The notes below the pieces were generated by a model. The model was given only the letters and a program-made list of their open reading frames with translations. It searched no databases and had not been told where the DNA came from. The position numbers and the translations under genes are program-made. 12,674 nucleotides of DNA, from positions 1 through 12,674 of the forward strand of contig JAICVP010000033.1 of the NCBI GenBank assembly GCA_025935275.1, given 5' to 3'. The stretch is from Thermoleophilia bacterium (GTDB lineage: Bacteria; Actinomycetota; Thermoleophilia; Gaiellales; Gaiellaceae). Every line of letters begins with the position of its first letter. The first letter of the stretch is position 1. This document shows, piece after piece, positions 7,608 through 12,674 of the stretch.

Positions 7608-7630
7608 GGGGGAGCCTCCAGGGTTCCCCC
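7608..7630 (+). terminator. Hairpin after the PhlG-like gene
   Basis: GGGGGAGCC (7608-7616) pairs with GGGTTCCCCC (7622-7630) in a 9-bp stem with one G-U pair and a 5-nt loop. It starts 24 nt after the stop codon at 7581-7583. No T-run follows. Probable transcription end for the gene. Confidence 0.55.
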
Positions 7631-7678
7631 ATGCTCGAGGTGAGGAAGCGAACAGGCTGCGGCGACTCGGTCGAGAAG

Positions 7679-7700
7679 CCTGGTGTTCGCCTGGTGTTCG
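7679..7700. repeat. Tandem 11-bp repeat CCTGGTGTTCG x2
   Basis: CCTGGTGTTCG occurs twice back to back (7679-7689, 7690-7700). Each copy contains GGTGTTCG, identical to one arm of the palindrome at 6790-6808. It lies in the non-coding space between the PhlG-like gene and the tRNA. An 11-bp period puts both copies on the same face of the helix, so a tandem protein-binding site is possible; chance duplication is the alternative. The rest of the 7631-7753 gap shows no gene. Confidence 0.4.
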
Positions 7701-7753
7701 CGCCGATACCGACGGCGCCGATTTCCAGAGAGGAAGTGCCTGCAAATGGAAAG

Positions 7754-7826
7754 AGCCGACGCCCGGACTCGAACCGGGGACCCCTTCATTACGAGTGAAG
7801 TGCTCTACCAGCTGAGCTACGTCGGC
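7754..7826 (-). tRNA. tRNA-Thr (anticodon CGU)
   Basis: A full cloverleaf of 73 nt reads on the minus strand: acceptor GCCGACG/CGTCGGC (7 bp), D-stem GCTC/GAGC with an 8-nt loop, anticodon stem CTTCA/TGAAG with loop CTCGTAA, 5-nt variable loop, and T-stem CCCGG/CCGGG with loop TTCGAGT. Anticodon CGT reads codon ACG (Thr), which suits a high-GC genome. The discriminator base is T. CCA is not encoded (CTC follows the acceptor strand, first base being the discriminator), so it must be added after transcription. The 5' end directly touches the hairpin at 7827-7850. Its upstream neighbour on the same strand is the htrA-like gene, whose stop is 45 bp away, leaving little room for a separate promoter. 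Confidence 0.97.
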
Positions 7827-7850
7827 GGGGCGCCCCCGTGGGGGCGCCCC
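7827..7850 (-). terminator. 11-bp all-GC hairpin between htrA-like gene and tRNA-Thr
   Basis: GGGGCGCCCCC (7827-7837) and GGGGGCGCCCC (7840-7850) form a perfect inverted repeat with a 2-nt spacer, so about a 10-bp stem with a 4-nt loop. It starts 21 nt after the stop of the htrA-like gene and ends exactly where the tRNA begins. It may be the htrA terminator (no T-run), or a 5'-leader hairpin helping tRNA processing if the tRNA is read from the htrA promoter. GGGGCGCCCC is itself a palindrome, so other pairings are possible. Confidence 0.6.
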
Positions 7851-7871
7851 TAGTGTAGCGGCGGCCCCGAG

Positions 7872-8990
7872 CTAGGAAGGACGCGTTCCGAGCGTCACCT
7901 GAACCGTGTGCTCGGAGCCGTCGCGGGAGTACGTGATCGAGGCGGTCTCGCCGGGCTTCATGGAGCCGATGGCGCTCTGGAGCTCTTCGGAAGTGGCGAC
8001 GGACTTCCCGTCGACGGCGGTGATGATGTCGCCGCCGGTCGGGAATTCCTGGCCGCCGACGATGCTCGTCGCGTCGGCTGCCTTCAAGCCGGCCTCGTCG
8101 GCCGGGCCGCCGGGGGTCACCTGCGTGACTTCCACGCCGGCCGGCAGGTCGAGCTGGGAGGACAGGGCCTCGGTGATGGTGGCGATGCCAACGCCGAGGT
8201 AGGCGTGCTCGACCTTGCCGGTGGCGAGGAGCTGCGAGACGACCGACTCGACGGTGTTCGACGGGACGGCGAAGCCGATGCCGTCGTTTCCGCCCGAATC
8301 GCTCTCGATCTGGGAGTTGATGCCGATGACGTCGCCTTCGAGATTCAGGAGCGGCCCGCCCGAGTTGCCGTGGTTGATGGCGGCATCCGTCTGGATCGCG
8401 TCGCTGATGGAGAAGTTGTTGGGCGAGGTGATCGTCCGGTGCAGGGCGCTCACGATTCCGCTCGTCACGGTCTCGTTGAGGCCGAGCGGGCTGCCGATGG
8501 CGACGACGGAGTCGCCGACTTGCACAGCGCTCGAATCGCCGAGCTCGAGGGGCTGGAGCACCGAGCTGGGAGCGGAGACCTTGATCACGCCGATGTCGGT
8601 GGACGCATCGGTCCCGACGAGCTCGGCGTCATAGGTCGAGCCGTCCGAGAACTCGACGGAGATCGAGGTCGCGCCGTCGACCACATGGTCGTTCGTGACG
8701 ATGTGGCCCTCGCTGTCGATCACGAACCCGGAGCCGAGGGCCTGGCCCTGCGGCGTCTCGACGGTGATCGTGACGACGCCCTTGTGGACACGGTCGTAGA
8801 GAGCGCTCACGCTGAGCGCAGAGCTGTTAGAGGCGGGCTGAGAGTCGGTCACCGTCACCTGGCGGATGACGGTCTGGGTCGCCGTTCCGGAGGCGACCTC
8901 GTAGGCAGCCACGCCGCCGCCCGCGCCGAGCACGACGGCTGCGGCGCCGGCGGCGGCGATCTTGAGGCTGCGGGAGGGGAGACGCTTCAT
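7872..8990 (-). CDS. htrA: HtrA/DegP-family serine protease with one PDZ domain
   Basis: 372 residues. AAAGGA lies 6 nt before the ATG. A short basic start (MKRLPSRSLK) is followed by a hydrophobic segment (about 11-30) that serves as signal peptide or signal anchor, so the protease acts outside the cytoplasmic membrane. A low-complexity Thr/Ser linker (to about 60) precedes a trypsin-like domain with His102 (TNDHVVDG), Asp132 (STDIGVIKV) and Ser210 (GNSGGPLL). The single C-terminal PDZ domain covers about 262-366 (YLGVGIA, GGPADEAGL, DIITAVDGKSV). Such enzymes degrade or refold damaged envelope proteins. It is divergent from a two-component system across a region with phased repeats, as with mycobacterial MprAB-PepD or Bacillus CssRS-HtrA, so control by that system is likely. 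All catalytic residues are present. The function call is secure; partners and substrates are not. Confidence 0.97.
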   Translation of the reverse strand: MKRLPSRSLKIAAAGAAAVVLGAGGGVAAYEVASGTATQTVIRQVTVTDSQPASNSSALSVSALYDRVHKGVVTITVETPQGQALGSGFVIDSEGHIVTNDHVVDGATSISVEFSDGSTYDAELVGTDASTDIGVIKVSAPSSVLQPLELGDSSAVQVGDSVVAIGSPLGLNETVTSGIVSALHRTITSPNNFSISDAIQTDAAINHGNSGGPLLNLEGDVIGINSQIESDSGGNDGIGFAVPSNTVESVVSQLLATGKVEHAYLGVGIATITEALSSQLDLPAGVEVTQVTPGGPADEAGLKAADATSIVGGQEFPTGGDIITAVDGKSVATSEELQSAIGSMKPGETASITYSRDGSEHTVQVTLGTRPS

Positions 8991-9034
8991 TTCGAGTCCT
9001 TTCGTTATCCGTTGCCTCCATGCGACCAGCGCCG

Positions 9035-9089
9035 CCTAAGACCAACCTGAAACGCGCCTAAGAACTCTCTAAGAACGCGCTCTTAGGCT
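9035..9089. promoter_or_regulatory. Four 11-bp-phased direct repeats, probable response-regulator binding array
   Basis: Units CCTAAGACC (9035), CCTGAAACG (9046), CCTAAGAAC (9057) and TCTAAGAAC (9068) start exactly 11 bp apart. The next register (9079-9089) holds the motif inverted, GCTCTTAGGCT, giving CTAAGA-N6-TCTTAG at 9069-9086. OmpR/PhoB-family regulators bind direct repeats of this period. The array lies nearly midway, 44 bp from the htrA-like ATG and 43 bp from the response-regulator GTG, so it could control both genes. Confidence 0.6.
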
Positions 9090-9111
9090 CTTTTCAGACT
9101 CGGAGCGCACA

Positions 9112-9123
9112 ATGAAGCCGTGA
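9112..9123 (+). other. Possible 3-codon upstream ORF (Met-Lys-Pro) overlapping the response-regulator start
   Basis: ATG AAG CCG TGA lies just before the response regulator, and its stop overlaps the GTG start in GTGA. The only Shine-Dalgarno-like site, GGAG at 9102-9105, is 6 nt from this ATG but 14 nt from the GTG. Ribosomes may load at the ATG and re-initiate at the GTG. It may equally be a chance triplet run. Confidence 0.3.
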
Positions 9124-9794
9124 AGATCCTGGTCGTGGACGATGAACGGGCGGTGCGTGAGTCGCTCCGCCGCGCCCTCGAGCTCGAGGGCTACGAGATC
9201 GAGCTCGCCGACGACGGGCTCGCAGCGCTCGAGACACTCCAGGCGAACGGCGAGCCCGACGCGATGATCCTCGACGTCCTCATGCCCGGTCTCGACGGCC
9301 TCGAGGTGGCGCGGCGGGTGCGGCGTGACGGAAGCCGGCTCCCGATTCTGATGCTGACCGCGCGCGTGGAGGTGGACGACCGCGTGGCCGGTCTCGACGC
9401 GGGGGCCGACGACTACCTCACGAAGCCCTTCGCGCTCGACGAGCTCCTCGCGCGCGTACGCGCCCTGCTGCGTCGGAGCCACGAGGACGGGAGCGTGCGA
9501 CTCTCCTTCGGCGACCTCGAGCTCGACCCGGGGACTCGCGAGGTGACACGCGACGGGGACGCGATCGAGCTCACGCGCACGGAGTTCTCCCTACTCGAGC
9601 TCTTCATGCGCAACCCGCGCCAGGTGCTCACCCGGTCGGTCATCTTCGAGCGTGTCTGGGGCTACGACTTCGGCTTCGGGTCGAACTCGCTCGACGTCTA
9701 CATCGGGTATCTGCGTCGAAAGACAGAGGCGGGCGGCAAGCCACGGCTGATCCAGACGGTCCGTGGCGTGGGCTACGCCCTGCGCGAACAGTGA
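9120..9794 (+). CDS. OmpR-family response regulator (MprA-like)
   Basis: 224 residues, the standard length. The GTG start at 9120 gives the canonical opening MKILVVDDE. The receiver domain (1-117) has acidic Asp7/Asp8, phospho-acceptor Asp52 (ILDVLMPGLDG), Thr80 and Lys102 (TKPF). The C-terminal winged helix (about 128-222) has ELTRTEFSLLELF, the recognition-helix region NSLDVYIGYLRRK and RGVGYALRE. It acts as a DNA-binding output phosphorylated by the kinase gene that follows with a 4-base overlap (GTGA). The 11-bp-phased repeats upstream suggest autoregulation and control of the divergent htrA-like gene. Sequence style is closest to actinobacterial MprA/TcrA-type regulators; the exact orthologue is not assigned. 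Confidence 0.97.
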   Translation: MKILVVDDERAVRESLRRALELEGYEIELADDGLAALETLQANGEPDAMILDVLMPGLDGLEVARRVRRDGSRLPILMLTARVEVDDRVAGLDAGADDYLTKPFALDELLARVRALLRRSHEDGSVRLSFGDLELDPGTREVTRDGDAIELTRTEFSLLELFMRNPRQVLTRSVIFERVWGYDFGFGSNSLDVYIGYLRRKTEAGGKPRLIQTVRGVGYALREQ

Positions 9795-11161
9795 GCTTCC
9801 GGGCGCGCCTCGCAATCGCCGCGGCGGCGGCCGTTGCCCTCGCGGTCGTCCTCGCCTCGGTGACGGTCTACGTCGTCGTCCGCAGCGAGCTGCGCGGCAC
9901 GCTCGACTCGGCGCTGCGAGAGCGAGCCGCCCAGGTGCAGAACGAGCCGCTCCGCGGGTTCCAGTCCGGCGACCAGGTCTTCCTCGAGCCCGGCCCTCAG
10001 CTCGGAGGGGCGCCGGGGTACTTCCAGGTGGTGAGCGCGGACGGCGAGACGATCCGCCTGCCCAACGAGACCGTCGAGCTGCCGGTCGACGACGAGGTTC
10101 GCGCAGTTGCGAGCCGCGAGCGAGAGGGCTACCTCTCGGACACCGACGTGGCGGGCGTGCACATGCGCGTGATCACGGTCCCTTATTTCCAGGAGGGCTT
10201 TGCGATCCAGATCGCGCGCCCGCTGACCGAGGTCGACCACTCGCTCTCGCGCATCCGCACGTACCTCCTCCTCATCGCTGCGATCGGAATCGCGCTCGCG
10301 GCCGCTCTCGGCCTGGCGGTCGCGCGCACCGCGCTCGCACCCGTACGACGGCTGACCGGCGCGACGGAGAAGGTGACGGAGACGCGCGACCTCTCCGAGC
10401 GGATCGATGCAACGGGGACGGATGAGCTCAGCCGCCTGGCCGGAAGCTTCAACACCATGCTTGCCGCCCTGGAGGAATCCACGCGGGCGCAGCAGCAGCT
10501 CGTCGGCGACGCTTCCCACGAGCTGCGTACGCCGCTCACGAGCCTGCGGACGAACGTCGAAGTGCTCGCCGGCGGGCGGGAGCTGCCCGAAGAGGAGCGA
10601 CAGCGGCTTCTCCACGACATCCTCGAGCAGCTGAACGAGATGACCACCCTTGTCGCCGAGCTTTCAGAGCTCGCGCGGGGAGAGCTCGAGCCGGGCGAGG
10701 CGGAGGACGTGCGGCTCGACCTGCTCGCCGCCGACGCGATCGAGCGCACCCGCCGCAACCGGCCCGATGTCCATGTGGTTGCAGAGCTCGAAGAGTCGGT
10801 CGTGCACGGCGTCCCGGCAAGCATCGAGCGTGCGGTCGCCAACCTCCTCGACAATGCCGCCAAGTGGAGCCCGCCCGGCGGCGAGGTCGAGGTCGCCGTC
10901 CAGGATGGGCAGGTGGTCGTGCGAGACCACGGGCCCGGAATCGATGCCGCCGACCTGCCGTACATCTTCGACCGCTTCTACCGCGCGAGCTCGGCGCGCG
11001 GGCTGCCCGGCTCCGGGCTCGGTCTGGCCATCGTCAGGCAGGTTGCGGAGTCGCACGGCGGCCAGGTAACCGCGGAGCCGGCCGAGGGCGGCGGTACGCG
11101 CATGGTCATGAGCCTGAACGGCCGCGCACGCAAGCCGCCCTTCGCAGACGCCGCTGCCTAG
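9791..11161 (+). CDS. Sensor histidine kinase (MprB-like, HAMP-HisKA-HATPase)
   Basis: 456 residues. The GTG start at 9791 overlaps the stop of the response regulator by 4 bases, so translation is probably coupled; no strong ribosome site is visible. TM1 is about 7-30. The extracytoplasmic sensor region spans 31-156 with no motif I recognise. TM2 is about 157-178 and HAMP about 179-231. The HisKA box SHELRTPLTS has phospho-His243. The ATP-binding domain shows the N box (NLLDNAAKWSP, 351-361), G1 (DHGPGID, 379-385), F box (IFDRFYRA) and G2 (GSGLGLAI, 407-414). All catalytic motifs are intact. It should phosphorylate the preceding regulator, and the neighbouring HtrA-type protease suggests an envelope-stress signal. 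The signal itself is not deducible. Confidence 0.97.
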   Translation: MSFRARLAIAAAAAVALAVVLASVTVYVVVRSELRGTLDSALRERAAQVQNEPLRGFQSGDQVFLEPGPQLGGAPGYFQVVSADGETIRLPNETVELPVDDEVRAVASREREGYLSDTDVAGVHMRVITVPYFQEGFAIQIARPLTEVDHSLSRIRTYLLLIAAIGIALAAALGLAVARTALAPVRRLTGATEKVTETRDLSERIDATGTDELSRLAGSFNTMLAALEESTRAQQQLVGDASHELRTPLTSLRTNVEVLAGGRELPEEERQRLLHDILEQLNEMTTLVAELSELARGELEPGEAEDVRLDLLAADAIERTRRNRPDVHVVAELEESVVHGVPASIERAVANLLDNAAKWSPPGGEVEVAVQDGQVVVRDHGPGIDAADLPYIFDRFYRASSARGLPGSGLGLAIVRQVAESHGGQVTAEPAEGGGTRMVMSLNGRARKPPFADAAA

Positions 11162-11188
11162 ACTGCGGTACCGACCTGAGGAGACCCC

Positions 11189-11794
11189 ATGCCTTTCGAG
11201 CTGCCCCAGCTCCCCTACGCCTATGACGCGCTCGAGCCGACGATCGACGCGCAGACGATGGAGATCCATCACTCCAAGCACCATGCCACGTACGTGACCA
11301 ACCTGAACGCCGCGCTCGAGGGCACGGAATGGGCGGAGCGGTCGCTCGAAGACATCTTCGCCGCGCTCGACGTCATTCCCGAGGAGAAGCGCGCCGCGGT
11401 GCGCAACAACGGCGGTGGCCACGCGAACCACTCCCTCTTCTGGCAGACCATGTCCCCGGAGGGAGGCGGGGAGCCGAGCGGCGCGCTCGCGGATGCGATC
11501 GCCGACACCTTCGGCTCGGTGGACGACCTCAAGAAGGCCGTCAACGACGCAGGCGTGAAGCGGTTCGGCTCAGGCTGGACCTGGCTCATCCACGACGGCA
11601 CCGGCCTCGCGGTCGTTTCCACGCCGAACCAGGACAGCCCGGTCATGAACTCCGACACGCCGCTGCTCGGGATCGACGTGTGGGAGCACGCCTATTACCT
11701 CAAGTACCAGAACCGGCGGCCCGACTACCTCGAGGCGTGGTGGAACGTGGTCGACTGGGACGCCGTCGCCGAGCGGTACGAGTCCGCGAAGTAG
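11189..11794 (+). CDS. sodA: Superoxide dismutase, Fe/Mn family, probably Mn-type
   Basis: 201 residues, a normal length. AGGAG at 11179-11183 lies 5 nt before the ATG. Metal ligands are His27 (EIHHSKHHATYV), His81 (GGGHANHSLFW), Asp163 and His167 (DVWEHAYYLKYQNRRPDY). Gly77 before the second ligand and Gln148 in the C-terminal domain (TPNQDSP) fit the Mn-type pattern rather than the Fe-type, which carries its key Gln near position 69. It converts superoxide to oxygen and hydrogen peroxide. There is no signal peptide, so it should be cytoplasmic. It begins 27 bp after the sensor kinase and may be read with the two-component operon, at least in part. Its stop is 3 bp from that of the convergent carbonic anhydrase. 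Metal use (Mn, Fe or both) cannot be settled by sequence. Confidence 0.97.
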   Translation: MPFELPQLPYAYDALEPTIDAQTMEIHHSKHHATYVTNLNAALEGTEWAERSLEDIFAALDVIPEEKRAAVRNNGGGHANHSLFWQTMSPEGGGEPSGALADAIADTFGSVDDLKKAVNDAGVKRFGSGWTWLIHDGTGLAVVSTPNQDSPVMNSDTPLLGIDVWEHAYYLKYQNRRPDYLEAWWNVVDWDAVAERYESAK

Positions 11795-11797
11795 CGT

Positions 11798-12292
11798 CTA
11801 GACGACTTCGCGCAGCTCGCCGGTCGAGCAGTCGTACACGTAGCCCGTCGCGCCGAAGCCGTCGGGCAGGAGGTCAGTGCTCCGGATCCGTTCGACGCTA
11901 GCGCGCACGCTGTCGTCGAGGTCCGGGAAGGGGAGGAAGTCGATTCCGCTGGCATCGGCTCCGGCCTCGTCGGCGAGCTTGGCGTGGATGTCGTCGTTCG
12001 TGAAGGTGAGCATCCCGCAGCCGGTGTGTGCGATCACCAGCGCCTCTTCGGTCCCGAGCAGCCAGTGGGAGATGATGAGCGAGCGGAGCGCGTCGTCGGA
12101 GACGACGCCGCCCGCGTTGCGGATCACGTGCGCGTCGCCTTCCCGGAGCCCGAGGAACTTCGCCGGGTCGAGGCGTGCATCCATGCACGTGACGACTGCG
12201 AGCCGCCGCGCGGGCGGTGTGGCCAGGTCGCCCTTGTCGAAGCTCTCCGCATAGCTTCGGTTGGCTTCGAGCACTTCCTCGCGAACCGCCAT
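11798..12292 (-). CDS. Beta-class carbonic anhydrase (Rv1284-like)
   Basis: 164 residues from the ATG at 12292, chosen because GGGAG lies 6 nt upstream and family homology begins there; an upstream in-frame start at 12337 would add 15 basic residues without support. Zn ligands Cys36 (VVTCMDARLD), His89 and Cys92 (AHTGCGM), with the Asp38/Arg40 dyad, are all present. The overall pattern (HVIRNAGGVVSDDALRSL, HTGCGMLTFTNDD) closely follows the small mycobacterial beta-carbonic anhydrase Rv1284. It interconverts CO2 and bicarbonate in the cytoplasm for carboxylation and pH balance. It is convergent with the superoxide dismutase gene; only 3 bp separate the stops, so the transcripts must overlap. 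The family call is secure. Confidence 0.95.
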   Translation of the reverse strand: MAVREEVLEANRSYAESFDKGDLATPPARRLAVVTCMDARLDPAKFLGLREGDAHVIRNAGGVVSDDALRSLIISHWLLGTEEALVIAHTGCGMLTFTNDDIHAKLADEAGADASGIDFLPFPDLDDSVRASVERIRSTDLLPDGFGATGYVYDCSTGELREVV

Positions 12293-12361
12293 CGCACTCT
12301 CCCTTCTTCCTGGCGCTTTCCTTTTTGAAGCGACCACGCTATACGAAGTGAAGCGAGGAAG
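12293..12361. promoter_or_regulatory. Leader of carbonic anhydrase with TGAAGCGA direct repeats
   Basis: This 69-bp gap should hold the carbonic anhydrase promoter. TGAAGCGA occurs twice (12326-12333, 12349-12356), 23 bp apart, about two helical turns. On the minus strand TATAGC (complement of 12338-12343) is a possible -10 box about 45 nt before the ATG, but no clear -35 box is visible. The upstream minus-strand gene ends at 12362 with no terminator in this gap, so readthrough is possible. Confidence 0.3.
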
Positions 12362-12674
12362 CTAGTGGTTCTTGCTCCTCCCGAGCGCGGGAGCCGACGC
12401 GCTCCTGCCGTTCGAACCCGACTTCACCTGGCCCGGGGGGGCGCTCGGTGCGTTCGACTTGGCCGGCTGGGGCGGCTTGGGCTGGTGGCCGTGGTTCGCG
12501 TGCTGGGCCTTGCCCTTGCCGTTCGCCCGAGAATGGTTCCCCGCCCAGGCCTTCCCGTGGCCCTTGCCCGTGCCCTGGCCGCCGGCGTTGGAGTGCGAGC
12601 CGGTGGCGACGACCACAGCGGGCGTCGCGGGGCGGTCGGCAAGCCGCGTGTGCGGAGTGTGCGCCTTCGGGCTC
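12362..12674 (-). CDS. Low-complexity Gly/His/Asn/Lys-rich protein, 5' end beyond the window
   Basis: This minus-strand frame is open to the right edge with no stop; the first in-window start is a GTG at 12616, but the gene probably begins outside. About 103 residues are visible. The sequence is disordered in character: Gly, Asn, His, Lys, Ala and Pro dominate (for example GKGHGKAWAGNHSRANGKGK), and it ends in RSKNH. Almost every codon ends in G or C, like the neighbours, which supports real coding despite low complexity. It could be the tail of a secreted or cell-surface protein, or of an anti-sigma-like protein; nothing in view decides. A CTCCCG/CGGGAG hairpin (12378-12393) lies just inside the 3' end. 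Function unknown. Confidence 0.6.
   Translation of the reverse strand, partial: SPKAHTPHTRLADRPATPAVVVATGSHSNAGGQGTGKGHGKAWAGNHSRANGKGKAQHANHGHQPKPPQPAKSNAPSAPPGQVKSGSNGRSASAPALGRSKNH

Noticed and set aside
7631..7753. Small plus-strand frames running from here across the tRNA
   Set aside because: They cross a well-formed tRNA and have no coding signature or ribosome site.
7908..9050. 380-codon plus-strand frame opposite the htrA-like gene
   Set aside because: It is the antisense shadow of a high-GC gene: Asp/Gly/Arg/Val/Ala-rich with no domain, while the minus strand encodes a complete protease with its triad and ribosome site.
9773..10615. 280-codon minus-strand frame opposite the sensor kinase
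   Set aside because: Shadow of the kinase; Arg/Glu/Asp-rich without motifs. The minus-strand frames 10183-10965 and 10664-11431 are rejected for the same reason.
12293..12337. Upstream in-frame start (12337) for the carbonic anhydrase
   Set aside because: Family similarity and the GGGAG site both support the ATG at 12292.

Overview
The window looks like a piece of chromosome from a high-GC Gram-positive bacterium (Actinomycetota). Base composition is about 57-68% GC in the stretches I counted. GTG starts are used, MalT-like LuxR regulators are present, and the carbonic anhydrase resembles the mycobacterial Rv1284 type. A deep lineage such as Thermoleophilia is possible, but I infer this from style only and cannot prove it. 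I see no transposase, integrase, phage gene, CRISPR array, rRNA or plasmid function.

Left part (about 1-7600). Two large LuxR-family ATPase regulators (LAL/MalT type) each sit upstream of an alpha/beta hydrolase on the same strand, and the two pairs face each other: regulator 1 (cut by the left edge) > membrane-anchored hydrolase 1 >< hydrolase 2 < regulator 2. Diverging from regulator 2 is a small metal-dependent C-C bond hydrolase of the PhlG (2,4-diacetylphloroglucinol hydrolase) family. The intergenic spaces hold GC-rich hairpins and candidate operators. One is a 12-bp-spaced direct repeat, CTAGGG-N6-(C/T)TAGGGG, found upstream of both hydrolase 2 and the PhlG-like gene in the same orientation relative to each gene. 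Another is a perfect 8-bp-arm palindrome just upstream of regulator 2. The likely theme is a regulator-controlled set of hydrolases acting on a ketone, ester or polyketide-like compound; the substrate is unknown.

Middle (about 7600-7870). A tRNA-Thr (anticodon CGU) lies on the minus strand. An all-GC hairpin touches its 5' end. Codon third positions are clearly less GC-rich to the left of this tRNA than to the right, so it may mark a boundary between acquired and core DNA.

Right part (7870-12674). This is a compact stress-response neighbourhood. A membrane-anchored HtrA-type serine protease with a PDZ domain is divergent from an OmpR-type response regulator, which overlaps its sensor histidine kinase by 4 bases. 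The shared htrA/regulator intergenic region carries four direct repeats at exactly 11-bp spacing, the usual layout for an OmpR/PhoB-family binding array. This resembles the MprAB-PepD and CssRS-HtrA envelope-stress systems. A Mn-type superoxide dismutase follows the kinase by 27 bp. A beta-carbonic anhydrase converges on it with only 3 bp between the stop codons. A low-complexity Gly/His/Asn/Lys-rich reading frame on the minus strand runs off the right edge.

No stretch longer than 300 bp lacks a gene.
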